Part shown: positions 44,360 through 52,719 of the stretch, piece by piece
Numbering within the stretch: position 1 is the stretch's first letter
Layout: each line of letters begins with the position of its first letter
DNA from: an uncultured Lentisphaerota bacterium
Lineage (GTDB): Bacteria; Verrucomicrobiota; Lentisphaeria; Oligosphaerales; CAITYL01
Direction of reading: 5' to 3'
DNA length: 52,719 nucleotides
Assembly (NCBI GenBank): GCA_903896595.1
Contig: CAITYL010000026.1
Location: 1-52,719 of the forward strand
The notes under the pieces: generated by a model
The model's database searches: none
The model's input: only the letters and a program-made list of their open reading frames with translations
What the model was told of the DNA's origin: nothing
Made by a program: the position numbers and the translations under genes

Positions 44360-44587
44360 CCATGTGGGGCTCTGCCCCAGGCCCCGCTCAAGGAACTCCG
44401 TCCCTTGAGAATCCCGACACCATTTTCGTCAAGAAGGGCCGGTGCTGTGCGCCGCCGCCCAGCGACAAAGGCAGTGCGTTCTGGTGCTCAGCGGCGCCCA
44501 GTACCGGCCCTTCTTGACGAATGTTTCGGGGATTCCATAAGGGACTGGTCCCTTTGGCAGGGGCCTGGGGGCGGCACCCCCACATGG
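44360..44587 (+). repeat. Family B multi-hairpin element, copy 2
   Basis: A 228-bp element with perfect 10-bp terminal inverted repeats CCATGTGGGG and CCCCACATGG. The central hairpin has a perfect 16-bp outer stem (44425-44440 with 44506-44521) whose sequence TTCGTCAAGAAGGGCC differs from copy 1 while staying complementary. It lies downstream of vapC. Confidence 0.9.
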
Positions 44588-44632
44588 CGTTCATGATTGT
44601 TTAAGGCGCACATTCCAAATTGCCGCCTGATC

Positions 44633-44660
44633 TCTTCGTGCCCCCGTGTCTTCGTGTGAA
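44633..44660. repeat. CTTCGTG short-word repeat
   Basis: CTCTTCGTGCCCCCGTGTCT then TCGTGTGAATTC, inverse of the ACGAAG words at 36174-36206. It lies between vapC and family B copy 2. Confidence 0.4.
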
Positions 44661-44677
44661 TTCTTGCATATTTTGCG

Positions 44678-45088
44678 TCACATGGTGGTGGGATCGAGAA
44701 TGACAAGCCCCTTGAAATGACTGCGGTAGAAACCGCGGTCGCGGGTCAGCAGCCGGTCGGCCTGACGCATGGCGTGAGCCGCCACCAGAAAATCGGTAAG
44801 AACGCGATGCCGCGGACCGCCATGGGCACGATACGACCGCCACACGAGACCCGCGGCCTCGGCCGTGCCCGCCTCCAGTCCGGAAAACACCACCCCCAAC
44901 GTTTGCATGGCCCGCCGCCACGCCGCCGGATCGGGAAACAGGGCCGCCGTTTCCGCCCAGACCACATCGCACGCCACCAGAGTCCCTTCCCGCAGGCATT
45001 GGCCAAGCAACCGCCCGGAAGCCCGGCCAAAAACGGGATCGTCTCGAAAGACATCCACCAAGACATTCGTGTCTACAGCCGTGATCAT
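44678..45088 (-). CDS. vapC: VapC-type PIN-domain toxin
   Basis: A 136-residue PIN-domain ribonuclease, toxin of a type II toxin-antitoxin pair. The acidic metal-binding residues are in place: Asp6 in TAVDTNVLVD, Glu46 in VVWAETAAL, Asp99 in LTDFLVAAHA and Asp117 in TRDRGF. It overlaps vapB by ATGA. The pair lies between family B copies 2 and 3, which are in opposite orientation, giving the whole segment a transposon-like outline. Confidence 0.93.
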   Translation of the reverse strand: MITAVDTNVLVDVFRDDPVFGRASGRLLGQCLREGTLVACDVVWAETAALFPDPAAWRRAMQTLGVVFSGLEAGTAEAAGLVWRSYRAHGGPRHRVLTDFLVAAHAMRQADRLLTRDRGFYRSHFKGLVILDPTTM

Positions 45089-45306
45089 CCGTCGCCCCGC
45101 ATTTCGGCGATCAACCCATCCGTTGGCCGCGTCAATTTAAGACATCCCCGCACGGCATCGACCGGATCGCGCCGCACCACCTTGACCGCCACCAGCATAC
45201 CGCGGTCGGCGCGAAACTCCAGCACCGTCTTGGGCGTAATCCCCAACCGGTCCCGGACGGCCTTGGGAATGGTCACCTGCCCGCGTTCCGCGACAATCGC
45301 CTGCAT
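45085..45306 (-). CDS. vapB: VapB-type antitoxin (AbrB/SpoVT fold)
   Basis: A 73-residue antitoxin with the swapped-hairpin AbrB DNA-binding motif IVAERGQVTIPKAVRDRLGITPKTVLEF at its N-terminus and a C-terminal part expected to bind VapC. The ATG at 45306 follows AGGTGA; an in-frame start at 45345 adds residues outside the fold. It precedes and overlaps vapC. As in other pairs, VapBC is expected to repress its own promoter, which must lie between this start and family B copy 3. Confidence 0.9.
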   Translation of the reverse strand: MQAIVAERGQVTIPKAVRDRLGITPKTVLEFRADRGMLVAVKVVRRDPVDAVRGCLKLTRPTDGLIAEMRGDG

Positions 45307-45432
45307 GGGGTCACCTAAATCCATACTTTTATTCCATGAATCCATACTTTCTCACTATAGTCCGCCCCGGTGCTTTTGCCATGATTGAAAGCGCCACCGC
45401 CTGCACGTGACGCCCTGCCGCGTCCCAGAAAG

Positions 45433-45705
45433 CCATGTGGGGGCGCCGCCCCCAGGCCCCTGCCAAAGGGACCTGTCCCTTTGGAATCCCCGAGACGTTC
45501 CATTTTGCGCAGGCCGGTACTGAGCGCCGCTGAGGGTCACGACGTTTGGTTTTGTCGCTGACGGCGGCGCCCAGTACCGGCCTTCGCAAAATCGGTTGTC
45601 GGGATGGCCGCTGCGCTGGCAACCAGGAGGTTGCCCAGTCTCGCGAGGCTCGGCTCTCAAGGGACGGAGTTCCTTGAGTGGGGCTTGGGGCAAAGCCCCA
45701 CATGG
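45433..45705 (-). repeat. Family B multi-hairpin element, copy 3
   Basis: A 273-bp element with perfect 10-bp terminal repeats CCATGTGGGG and CCCCACATGG, inverted relative to copies 1 and 2. The central outer stem (45502-45515 with 45579-45592) is ATTTTGCGCAGGCC against GGCCTTCGCAAAAT, one mismatch, unlike either other copy. It has about 45 extra bases on one side of the central hairpin. With copy 2 it brackets vapBC. Confidence 0.9.
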
Positions 45706-45744
45706 ATTTCATAAAATATTTTCCCAAAAACCGCGGGGCGGCAT

Positions 45745-45772
45745 TTGCATGCTTAAACAGTTAAGCTATGGT
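45745..45772 (+). promoter_or_regulatory. lacI-type gene promoter with operator in the spacer
   Basis: TTGCAT (45745-45750) and TATGGT (45767-45772) are separated by 16 bases that are exactly the palindrome GCTTAAACAGTTAAGC (45751-45766). A LacI-family dimer bound here would block polymerase, so autoregulation of the downstream regulator and island is likely. Confidence 0.65.
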
Positions 45773-45812
45773 ATGTGCATGAAGTGAAGACAGACACCGG
45801 AGACGCGGAACG

Positions 45813-46898
45813 ATGTCGGTTACGATCAAGGAAATCGCCAAGCAGCTGGGGGTGACCCCGGCCTCGGTGTCCATGGCGCTAAAGGATCATCCGCGCGTCT
45901 CGGTGGCCCGGAAGAACCAGATTCGCAAACTGGCCGACCAACTGGGCTATCGTCCTTCCATGCATGCTCAGATCATGCAGGGCGGCGGCCGGTCGAAGAC
46001 CCTCGGCGTCTGCGTTCCCATGCTGGGCGCCACCGTCTATTCCGACCTGGTCCAGGGCATCGAAGACTGCACCTCCCGGCAGGGGTACAACCTTATCCTG
46101 TGCACCTCCCGGCTGGATGCCGCTCGCGACTCCCGCAATATCGAACTGCTGATCCGTCGGCGGGTGGATGGCGTCATCTACCATTTCATGCCGGATCCGC
46201 ATTGCCGGGTTGGCGATGATGAACTTCTCAACCTGCACAAAAACGACATCCCCGTGGTCGTGACCGGCGGGGTCCTCCAACCCGAAATTTTTTCAAGCAT
46301 TCTCTCATGCGACGCCGAGGGCGGGCGGTTGCTGGCCAGCCATCTGATCCAAGGCGGGCGGCGCCGGATTTTCTTCCTCTTCCCCACGGCAACGCTGGCC
46401 GACGACGAAGTGGCACGCCAGCGTGCGTCCGGCTGCGCCGAGGCTTGCCGCAAGGCAAAAATCAGCTTTGGCAAGCATCAGATTATCGGCGCCGGCCATT
46501 TCGTCATGGACGAGACGTCGAACTATTCGCCGGAAAAAGTGGCGGCCCTTCTGGCGCTTCCGAAAAACCGCCGTCCGGACGCCATCATCGCCTCCACCGA
46601 CATGCTGGCGCTGAGGGTCATGCGAACGCTTAAGCGGCTTGGCGCGCGGATTCCCGACGACCTTGCCGTGGTCGGCTTCGACGACCTGCTCTTTGCCGCC
46701 AACGTCGACCCGGCCCTGACCACCGTCAACATGGGAGATGACACCATGGGACGGCTGGCCGCGCAATTCCTTCTCGACCGCATCGCCTCCGGCAACCACT
46801 CAACCCCATGGCCGGTGACGGAGAGTGTTCCCTGCCGCCTCGTCGTCCGCGAATCCTGCGGTGCGCGTCAACTCGGCACAGAGCAACGGGAACCATAG
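45813..46898 (+). CDS. LacI-family transcriptional regulator
   Basis: A 361-residue repressor-type regulator. The N-terminal helix-turn-helix is [28 protein letters not shown] with the hinge region [16 protein letters not shown]. The periplasmic-binding-protein-like core follows ([84 protein letters not shown]). It probably senses a sugar. It is the first gene of the one-way island and its stop is 10 bases from the pseudopilin start. The palindrome in its promoter is the best candidate operator. Confidence 0.94.
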   Translation: MSVTIKEIAKQLGVTPASVSMALKDHPRVSVARKNQIRKLADQLGYRPSMHAQIMQGGGRSKTLGVCVPMLGATVYSDLVQGIEDCTSRQGYNLILCTSRLDAARDSRNIELLIRRRVDGVIYHFMPDPHCRVGDDELLNLHKNDIPVVVTGGVLQPEIFSSILSCDAEGGRLLASHLIQGGRRRIFFLFPTATLADDEVARQRASGCAEACRKAKISFGKHQIIGAGHFVMDETSNYSPEKVAALLALPKNRRPDAIIASTDMLALRVMRTLKRLGARIPDDLAVVGFDDLLFAANVDPALTTVNMGDDTMGRLAAQFLLDRIASGNHSTPWPVTESVPCRLVVRESCGARQLGTEQREP

Positions 46899-46908
46899 GG
46901 AGCCCCCC

Positions 46909-47601
<693 letters not shown>

Positions 47602-47623
47602 GTGAGTGAGCATCCATCCGTCC

Positions 47624-47830
47624 TAAGGAGGCGTCAATAACATGGTCATTGTGTCGTTGCTACGGATGGGATTATTCATGAATTTTTGTCGCCAACGGCG
47701 ACGCACATGTCCAGCCCAGGGTTGGCAACCCTGGGGTACGAAACAATTCCAACCCGAGTCGCACCCTGTAGGGGTGCTACATGCAACATGCAACCGTTCA
47801 CGAATAACGCAGGCCGATCAACCGGAGTGA
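47624..47830 (+). other. Strong ribosome site and orphan short frame
   Basis: TAAGGAGG (47624-47631) stands ten bases before an ATG at 47642. The frame it opens runs 62 codons across three hairpins and stops at 47830, six bases before the hydrolase start. The peptide resembles nothing I know. It may be a leader peptide, or the remnant of the original hydrolase start interrupted by element C. Confidence 0.35.
47688..47777. repeat. Family C triple-hairpin element
   Basis: Three perfect or near-perfect hairpins in 90 bases: GTCGCCAACGGCGAC (47688-47702), a 21-base CCCAGGG...CCCTGGG palindrome (47715-47735) and GCACCCTGTAGGGGTGC (47761-47777). It sits between the pseudopilin and hydrolase genes, so it is transcribed in the island mRNA if there is read-through. 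Confidence 0.7.
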
Positions 47831-47835
47831 GTAAG

Positions 47836-50040
47836 ATGCACTTTCAAAGTTTAAAGATTCCGATTCTCGCCATCTGCGCACTGGCATGGAACGCCGGGGC
47901 GGCGGAGTTCGCCATCACCGCCAACCAGACCACGATTTCCTTTACGGAGCGGGACCACCAGGTGGCCCTCCGCGGCATCACAGATCGCAACGGCAAAACC
48001 AACTACCTCCTCGCCAACGCACCCGGGACGGCCCTGTGGAAGCTGGAGTTCCGCCCGCCCGGCGGCGATGAGAAACAGGCGGTCTTTTTGTCGCCTGACG
48101 CCCTGGCCGCGTCCCCGGAAATCGCCTATGACTCGGGAGCGCGTCTGACGCTGGTCTGGCGGAATCTTGCCCTGGGCAGTACCGGAACGTCCTCATCCCT
48201 GGCGGAAAGGAACGCGGTCGACGTGACAATCTGTGTCTCCAAGACCGGCCATTCCTCCCTCACGGATTGGCGAATCAACGTGGAGAACCGGTCCAAGCGT
48301 CTCGGACTTTGGACCGTAACCTTCCCCAATGTGGAGGGCCTGAGCGTCGGCCCGAAAGGCATGCTGGCCACTCCCCTCGCCACCGGGCAGATTTTCGAAG
48401 ACCCCGTCATGAGCAACGGTTATGCGGGAAGCTATCCCCATGCCTTGTGTTCGATGCAGTTCATGAGTCTTTTCGAGAACGGCTCCTGCCTCTATCTCGC
48501 CACCCATGACCCGCACGCCTATGTGAAAGGCATGGAAGTGGCGTCCGTAAAAGACCGAGCAAAGGGGTTGACCTACCGGCTGACCCAGTATCCGGAGAAC
48601 ATGGGCGTGCCGGGCACAGGCTACAACCAGCCCTATCCATGCCTGATTGGAACGCTCGACGGCGACTGGGTTGACGCCGCCAAGCTATATCGCAAGTGGG
48701 TGTTGGCCGAGTCCGACTGGATGAAGGGCAAAGCATCCATCGCCAAACGCCAGGACTGGCCGGACTGGTTCAAACGCCTTCCCTTCTGGTTCGGCTTTCA
48801 TGGCATGACCGACGAGAACATGGAAAAGACCAAAGCGCTGGTCACCTACCTGGATGTACCCGTGGCCGCCCATCTCTACCACTGGCACCAGATCCCGTAC
48901 GACACGAAATATCCGGATTTCTGGCCTCCCCACGACTCCACTTTCACCTATGCCAAGGACTTGCAATCGCTCGGCGTGAAGGTCATGCCCTACATCAATT
49001 GCCGCCTGATCGACCAGGGAAGCGACTCATGGAAAAATGACGGCGCCGGAAAATACGTCGCGCTGCTCCCCGGCCACCAGACCAGCGATGAACTGTGGTC
49101 GGCTGGCGGCGACGTCAAGCTGTCCGTCGTCTGCCCGGCCACCGCGTATTGGCAGGAGAAATACCTGCCGCTGACGCGACGCCTGGTCGATGAGCTGAAG
49201 GTCGATGGCATTTACTGTGACCAGGTCGCCTGCGTCGATCCGGTGCTCTGCTTCGATCCGCGGCACGGACACCCCTTGGGCGGCGGAGACCACTGGGTGG
49301 CCGGCTACGCCAAGATGATCGCGAACATCCGAACGGAGGCGGAAAAGAAAGGTAAGTTCGTGTTCCTGACCACTGAAAGCGCGGCGGAACCCTACGACTT
49401 CGACATCTTCCTGCGCTGCAACGAGGGCGCGCCATTTCTCTCCCCGATCTGGATGACCGTCTATGCCGGCTACCGCGCCAGCTTCGGCTTCTACTTCTAC
49501 ACTCCGGAGGAATGGGTCCCTAAACTGGCGACGCAATATCTGTGGGGCATTCAGATCGGCTGGGCGGGGGCGCATGCGCCCGCCGAGAATCCAGGCAACG
49601 CCGCCTTCGAACGTGAAGTGGCCAGAGCCCGATATGCCGGCAGCGCCTACCTAGCGATGGGCGAGATGCTCAGGGAGCCGAAGCTTGAGGGCGACTTTGA
49701 ACGGCTCAAGGCCACCTGGCAGAACTTCGGGACGAAGATTCCCATCGACTGGCCGGCGGTCAAAGGAAGCCTGTGGCGGGCCGAGGACGGGTCGCTGGGC
49801 CTCGCCTTGGTGAATATGTGCGGCAAACCACAAACCGTCACGGTCACCCTCTCCCGCCACCAGGCCGGCTTTGACGGCGGCCCCGTGACGGTAAAATCCA
49901 TCTATCCGGCAAATCTGCTTGGGACGACCGTTCTGACGGGCAATGACTTGCGGTGTAAAATCACGCTTCCGCCCATGAGCGCCAGCATCGTGTCGCTTAC
50001 GCCGGCCGCCGGCAAGGAGGCCAGAACCGATCTGAAATGA
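47836..50040 (+). CDS. Exported DUF6259-type glycoside-hydrolase-like protein
   Basis: A 734-residue exported protein. The ATG at 47836 has GGAG upstream and gives a signal peptide (IPILAICALAWNAGA-A); a frame opening at 47686 runs through repeat C and is unlikely. A beta-sandwich N-terminal part precedes a TIM-barrel-like region with VDGIYCDQVACVDPVLCFDP (about residue 457) and HGHPLGGGDHW, then LTTESAAEPYDFD (about 512) and a small C-terminal beta domain (LVNMCGKPQTVTVTL). This pattern I associate with DUF6259, a glycoside-hydrolase-like family common in PVC bacteria. Acid residues in these motifs could be catalytic. Substrate unknown; polysaccharide cleavage in the periplasm or outside is inferred. 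Confidence 0.8.
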   Translation: MHFQSLKIPILAICALAWNAGAAEFAITANQTTISFTERDHQVALRGITDRNGKTNYLLANAPGTALWKLEFRPPGGDEKQAVFLSPDALAASPEIAYDSGARLTLVWRNLALGSTGTSSSLAERNAVDVTICVSKTGHSSLTDWRINVENRSKRLGLWTVTFPNVEGLSVGPKGMLATPLATGQIFEDPVMSNGYAGSYPHALCSMQFMSLFENGSCLYLATHDPHAYVKGMEVASVKDRAKGLTYRLTQYPENMGVPGTGYNQPYPCLIGTLDGDWVDAAKLYRKWVLAESDWMKGKASIAKRQDWPDWFKRLPFWFGFHGMTDENMEKTKALVTYLDVPVAAHLYHWHQIPYDTKYPDFWPPHDSTFTYAKDLQSLGVKVMPYINCRLIDQGSDSWKNDGAGKYVALLPGHQTSDELWSAGGDVKLSVVCPATAYWQEKYLPLTRRLVDELKVDGIYCDQVACVDPVLCFDPRHGHPLGGGDHWVAGYAKMIANIRTEAEKKGKFVFLTTESAAEPYDFDIFLRCNEGAPFLSPIWMTVYAGYRASFGFYFYTPEEWVPKLATQYLWGIQIGWAGAHAPAENPGNAAFEREVARARYAGSAYLAMGEMLREPKLEGDFERLKATWQNFGTKIPIDWPAVKGSLWRAEDGSLGLALVNMCGKPQTVTVTLSRHQAGFDGGPVTVKSIYPANLLGTTVLTGNDLRCKITLPPMSASIVSLTPAAGKEARTDLK

Positions 50041-50177
50041 TTTCACGGACAAGCACGACAGGCGCTTGACGAACGCTTCGGCAAGCGCGGCAACCATCCT
50101 CCCAGGAGATCAAGCTGATGCCACACCCAAACCCCATGCACGTTAGTCAACCAACCGACAAACCAGGAGTATTCCGT

Positions 50178-50825
50178 ATGTACCTCAACAAGAGAATGAT
50201 CCAACTGATGGCGCTGGCCGTCATGATGCTGGCCAAGATGGCGGACGCGGCGCCCCTTCAGCTATCCTGCGTGGACAACGTCCGCGTCGGTGGTGGCTGG
50301 TCGACCGATCTGTACATGCAGGATTTTACCTGGGGATCGTATTATTCGCTTTTCAAGTACGATCTGTCAGCGCTCCCAACCAATGCCGTCATCACCTCGG
50401 CTAAGGCCTATACCTACATGGACTGGGGCGGGAACTGGTTCAGTTCCGCGTGGGAATACCAAGCCCGGCAGATCCTCATTGACTGGAGCGAAAGCAACGC
50501 TACTTATCCGAGCGTCTCAGGCGACAGTATCAGCGCGACCGCCCTTGGCGCCAGCGCCACGGTCACGGGCCCCAACCAATGGATCGTCAACGACATTTCG
50601 ACCACGCTCGTGCAGGCGTGGGTGGCCGGAACCACGTCCAACTACGGGGTGAGCATTTCCAAGGCGACAGCGGGCGGCGAGTACATCCATGTGGTCAATC
50701 GCGCCGATCCCACCTACGCGCCTTACCTGCTGGTGGACTACACGGTGCCTGAGCCGGGCGCCTTTCTTGCCATGGCGGCCGGCTTGGCCGGGCTCAGCGG
50801 GATGCGGTCCCGTCGCAGGGGTTGA
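50178..50825 (+). CDS. DNRLRE-type PEP-CTERM exported protein
   Basis: A 215-residue exported protein. After a signal peptide (MIQLMALAVMMLAKMADAAP) comes a beta-sandwich resembling the DNRLRE domain: YSLFKYDLSALPTNAVITSAKAYTYMDW, WSESNATYPSV, WIVNDISTTLVQAWVAGTTSNYGVSIS. It ends with a PEP-CTERM signal VPEPGAFLAMAAGLAGLSGMRSRRRG. The 50178 ATG has AGGAG upstream; another in-frame ATG at 50118 also has AGGAG but spoils the signal peptide. Placed after the hydrolase, it may bind the same polymer at the cell surface, which is an inference. Confidence 0.82.
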   Translation: MYLNKRMIQLMALAVMMLAKMADAAPLQLSCVDNVRVGGGWSTDLYMQDFTWGSYYSLFKYDLSALPTNAVITSAKAYTYMDWGGNWFSSAWEYQARQILIDWSESNATYPSVSGDSISATALGASATVTGPNQWIVNDISTTLVQAWVAGTTSNYGVSISKATAGGEYIHVVNRADPTYAPYLLVDYTVPEPGAFLAMAAGLAGLSGMRSRRRG

Positions 50826-50860
50826 TTTTCAGCTCAACCCCATGAGATTCCAACCTGGTG

Positions 50861-50891
50861 GCGCCGGCCCGTCAGCCGCACGGGCCGGCGC
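50861..50891 (+). terminator. GC-rich hairpin between PEP-CTERM and ARH genes
   Basis: A perfect 12-bp stem GCGCCGGCCCGT / ACGGGCCGGCGC with a 7-base loop, followed 14 bases later by GTTTTAG. It could terminate or attenuate transcription, lowering ADP-ribosylglycohydrolase expression, or protect the upstream mRNA end. The U-tract is weak. Confidence 0.5.
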
Positions 50892-50930
50892 CGGCAATGG
50901 CGTGTTTTAGTTAGGCCGCCGGAGAAGACG

Positions 50931-52460
50931 ATGCGCACGATAATCTTCAATCGCGATCAGCTCAGAGACAAAATTTACGGATGCTGGCTCGGCAAGTCCA
51001 TCGGCGGCACGTTGGGCATGCCGTACGAGGGGCTTCAGCAGGTCCAGGACTCGAACGGTTACCTCCATCCCACCGGTGAGCCGGCGCCAAATGATGACCT
51101 GGACCTGCAAATTGTCTGGTTGTGGGCTCTTCAGGATCGCGGCCCGTTGGGCGTCAACGCGGCGGTGCTCGGGGAATATTGGTTGAACTATATCGTCGCG
51201 CAGTGGTCCGAGTATGCCAACTGCAAGGCCAATCAGCGTCTGGGACTGACACCCCCGTTCTCGGGCAGTTACAACAATTATTTTGCCGATTCCAATGGCG
51301 CCTGGATACGCACGGAAATCTGGGCCTGCCTGGCGCCTGGCTGTCCGGATGTGGCGACCAGGTACGCCTGCGAGGATGCGTCCGTGGATCACGGTTTCGG
51401 CGAAGGGACGATCGCCACGATTTTTACCGCCGCCGTGCAGAGCGCCGCCTTTGTCATCAGTGACCGGGAAGAACTCATCAACATCGGCCTGTCGAGGATC
51501 CCCGCGGCGTCACGGGTTGCCAAAAGTATCAAAATGGCGCTCGCCGGCTACCAATCTGGCCGTTCGTGGCGGGAGACCCGGGACCTTTTGTATCAGGACG
51601 CACAGGACCAGTGCTGGTTCGCCGCCTGCGGAAATCTCGGCTTCATCGTGCTGGCCTGGATGTATGGCGAAGGCGATTTCGGCCGGTCGCTCAAGATTGC
51701 GGTTGATTGCGCGGACGATACCGATTCCACCGCCGGCACGCTGGCGTCCATACTCGGCATTATTGGCGGCGCATCCTCCCTGCCACCGGAGTGGACCCAG
51801 CCGGTCGGTGACAAAATCCTGACCCTCTGCCTTGACCGCACGACCTTTCCGCCCAAGCCGATTCCGGCCACCGTCACCGCCTTTGTCGATTCGCTGATGG
51901 CGCTCTTGCCGCAGGTTCTCGGCGCCAACAAGTGCCCGGTGGCGGTCTCCGATCAACCGACGGATACAACCGGAATCTCAAGCGCAAACTATATGGGCGG
52001 CATCGCGGCAAAAAAAATATTGGATCGGCCGCCATACTCGGTCGTGCATGATTTTATTCATACCCGCGTGTTGGTTGATTACGGCAAAGACCCGGTCATC
52101 AAGAGCGGCGAACCGTTCGACCTGAGGCTGGTATTTGACAATCTCCTGCCGGATGCGCGGTCGCTGGAACTGACGTGGCTGTTGCCGGACGGCTGGCGCG
52201 TGCTGCCTTCCGACAAAAGCCTGGTCAGCTTGAATGCCACGGATGTCAGGCGTCCGCTGCACCGCGAGATACGTGTCCAGGTGCTTGCCGGGAAAGTCAA
52301 GGATGCCGTCAATCGCGGCGTCTTGCAGATGGTGGCACATGGCAGGCCGACGGTCGGTCTCATCCCGCTGCTGTTCCTCAACGGAGACACCCCGTGCGAG
52401 CAGGTATATGACGGCGACCGGTATGCGTGGACCTACAAAGACGACAAGGTCGTGGGCTGA
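50931..52460 (+). CDS. ADP-ribosylglycohydrolase-family protein
   Basis: A 509-residue protein without a signal peptide. The ADP-ribosylglycohydrolase fold is shown by GCWLGKSIGGTLGMPYEG, the metal-binding NDDLDLQI (residues 54-61) and DCADDTDSTAG (about 259-269), the family's two acidic magnesium sites. After about residue 380 there is an extra beta-rich domain (SGEPFDLRLVFDNLLPDARSLELTWLLPDGWRVL), like Ig-type domains attached to sugar-active enzymes. Known family members cleave ADP-ribose from proteins or nucleic acid, but PVC members sit in carbohydrate loci. I infer a sugar-processing hydrolase, with moderate doubt. It closes the island; family A copy 3 follows. Confidence 0.88.
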   Translation: MRTIIFNRDQLRDKIYGCWLGKSIGGTLGMPYEGLQQVQDSNGYLHPTGEPAPNDDLDLQIVWLWALQDRGPLGVNAAVLGEYWLNYIVAQWSEYANCKANQRLGLTPPFSGSYNNYFADSNGAWIRTEIWACLAPGCPDVATRYACEDASVDHGFGEGTIATIFTAAVQSAAFVISDREELINIGLSRIPAASRVAKSIKMALAGYQSGRSWRETRDLLYQDAQDQCWFAACGNLGFIVLAWMYGEGDFGRSLKIAVDCADDTDSTAGTLASILGIIGGASSLPPEWTQPVGDKILTLCLDRTTFPPKPIPATVTAFVDSLMALLPQVLGANKCPVAVSDQPTDTTGISSANYMGGIAAKKILDRPPYSVVHDFIHTRVLVDYGKDPVIKSGEPFDLRLVFDNLLPDARSLELTWLLPDGWRVLPSDKSLVSLNATDVRRPLHREIRVQVLAGKVKDAVNRGVLQMVAHGRPTVGLIPLLFLNGDTPCEQVYDGDRYAWTYKDDKVVG

Positions 52461-52528
52461 CATGAGTCTGAAATCGTCTTCACCTCAAGCCGGCATCCGG
52501 GTCACACTCGAGTATTTTAACGAACTGC

Positions 52529-52719
52529 CTTCAAAAGTCCCGATCAAAGTGGCACCGTTCTTGGATTGCGGCAATTCCTTTGCCGCTTTTTAATCTCGGC
52601 GTTATTTCAGAACCGGGAGCCGCCCGGCCTCGGGCGGAACTCGATGGAGTCACACCCGTTCCGCCCTTTTTATGGGGCCACCGTCCGCCAAACCAATTAG
52701 GCACGTCTCCGACGATGAC
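52529..52719 (+). repeat. Family A multi-hairpin element, copy 3 (cut by window end)
   Basis: Starts CTTCAAAAGT and follows copy 2 closely through the terminator hairpin, the GGGAGCCGCCCGGCCTCGGG hairpin and the GTCTCCGACGATGAC segment, where the window ends. It lies 68 bases after the ARH-family stop, in the same direction as that gene. Confidence 0.88.
52568..52592 (+). terminator. Intrinsic terminator within family A copy 3
   Basis: Stem GCGGCAA/TTGCCGC, loop TTCCT and a five-T run. It would end the lacI-to-ARH island transcript. Confidence 0.7.

Noticed and set aside
41128..45705. Family B as an insertion sequence with its own transposase
   Set aside because: Copies are 228-273 bp with no plausible enzyme gene; frames inside are short Pro/Arg-rich by-products of the hairpins.

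Overview
The window is GC-rich bacterial DNA from the PVC group, most likely Kiritimatiellota, Lentisphaerota or a nearby Verrucomicrobiota lineage. The pointers are four PEP-CTERM exported proteins (two of them giant beta-repeat proteins), a pseudopilin of the [10 protein letters not shown] type with a histidine/aspartate C-terminal motif, a DUF6259-type glycoside-hydrolase-like protein, a URO-D-family protein next to an AraC regulator, and a plant-type cofactor-independent phosphoglycerate mutase. No rRNA, tRNA, CRISPR array or transposase gene was recognised. The phylum call is an inference.

Layout. 0.4-7 kb: gpmI and serA are divergent and both act on 3-phosphoglycerate; a large exported TPR protein follows. 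7-12 kb: a minus-strand operon coaD-yceD-rpmF-plsX-fabH-fabD links CoA, ribosomal protein L32 and fatty-acid/phospholipid initiation. 12-32 kb: a small exported protein with a near-consensus promoter, then a 4181-residue PEP-CTERM beta-repeat protein, a convergent 280-residue PEP-CTERM protein, and a second giant paralogue of about 1805 residues. 32-36 kb: a tightly overlapping TRAP transporter operon with a TatT-type lipoprotein. 36-45 kb: LemA-like protein, pyrC, URO-D-like protein, AraC regulator, sigma-70 factor, UPF0210 protein and a VapBC pair. 45.8-52.5 kb: a one-directional island of LacI regulator, pseudopilin, DUF6259-type hydrolase, DNRLRE/PEP-CTERM protein and ADP-ribosylglycohydrolase-family protein. 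It looks like an inducible surface or polysaccharide-utilisation unit, and the lacI promoter holds a perfect palindrome between its -35 and -10 boxes.

The most unusual content is intergenic. At least four families of multi-hairpin elements are present. Family A (three copies, perfect 11-bp terminal inverted repeats in the full copy) carries an intrinsic-terminator hairpin, and each copy sits just downstream of a gene in the terminating orientation. Family B (three copies plus a solo end; perfect 10-bp terminal repeats in two copies) has a large central hairpin whose stem sequence differs in every copy yet stays self-complementary, and whose centre is inverted in one copy. Two inverted B copies bracket vapBC, and a third supplies the 3' end of the AraC gene. 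Single elements D and C, CAGGCA hairpins, and stuttering short-word repeats arranged as long inverted pairs fill most remaining gaps. These may be non-autonomous mobile elements and portable terminators.
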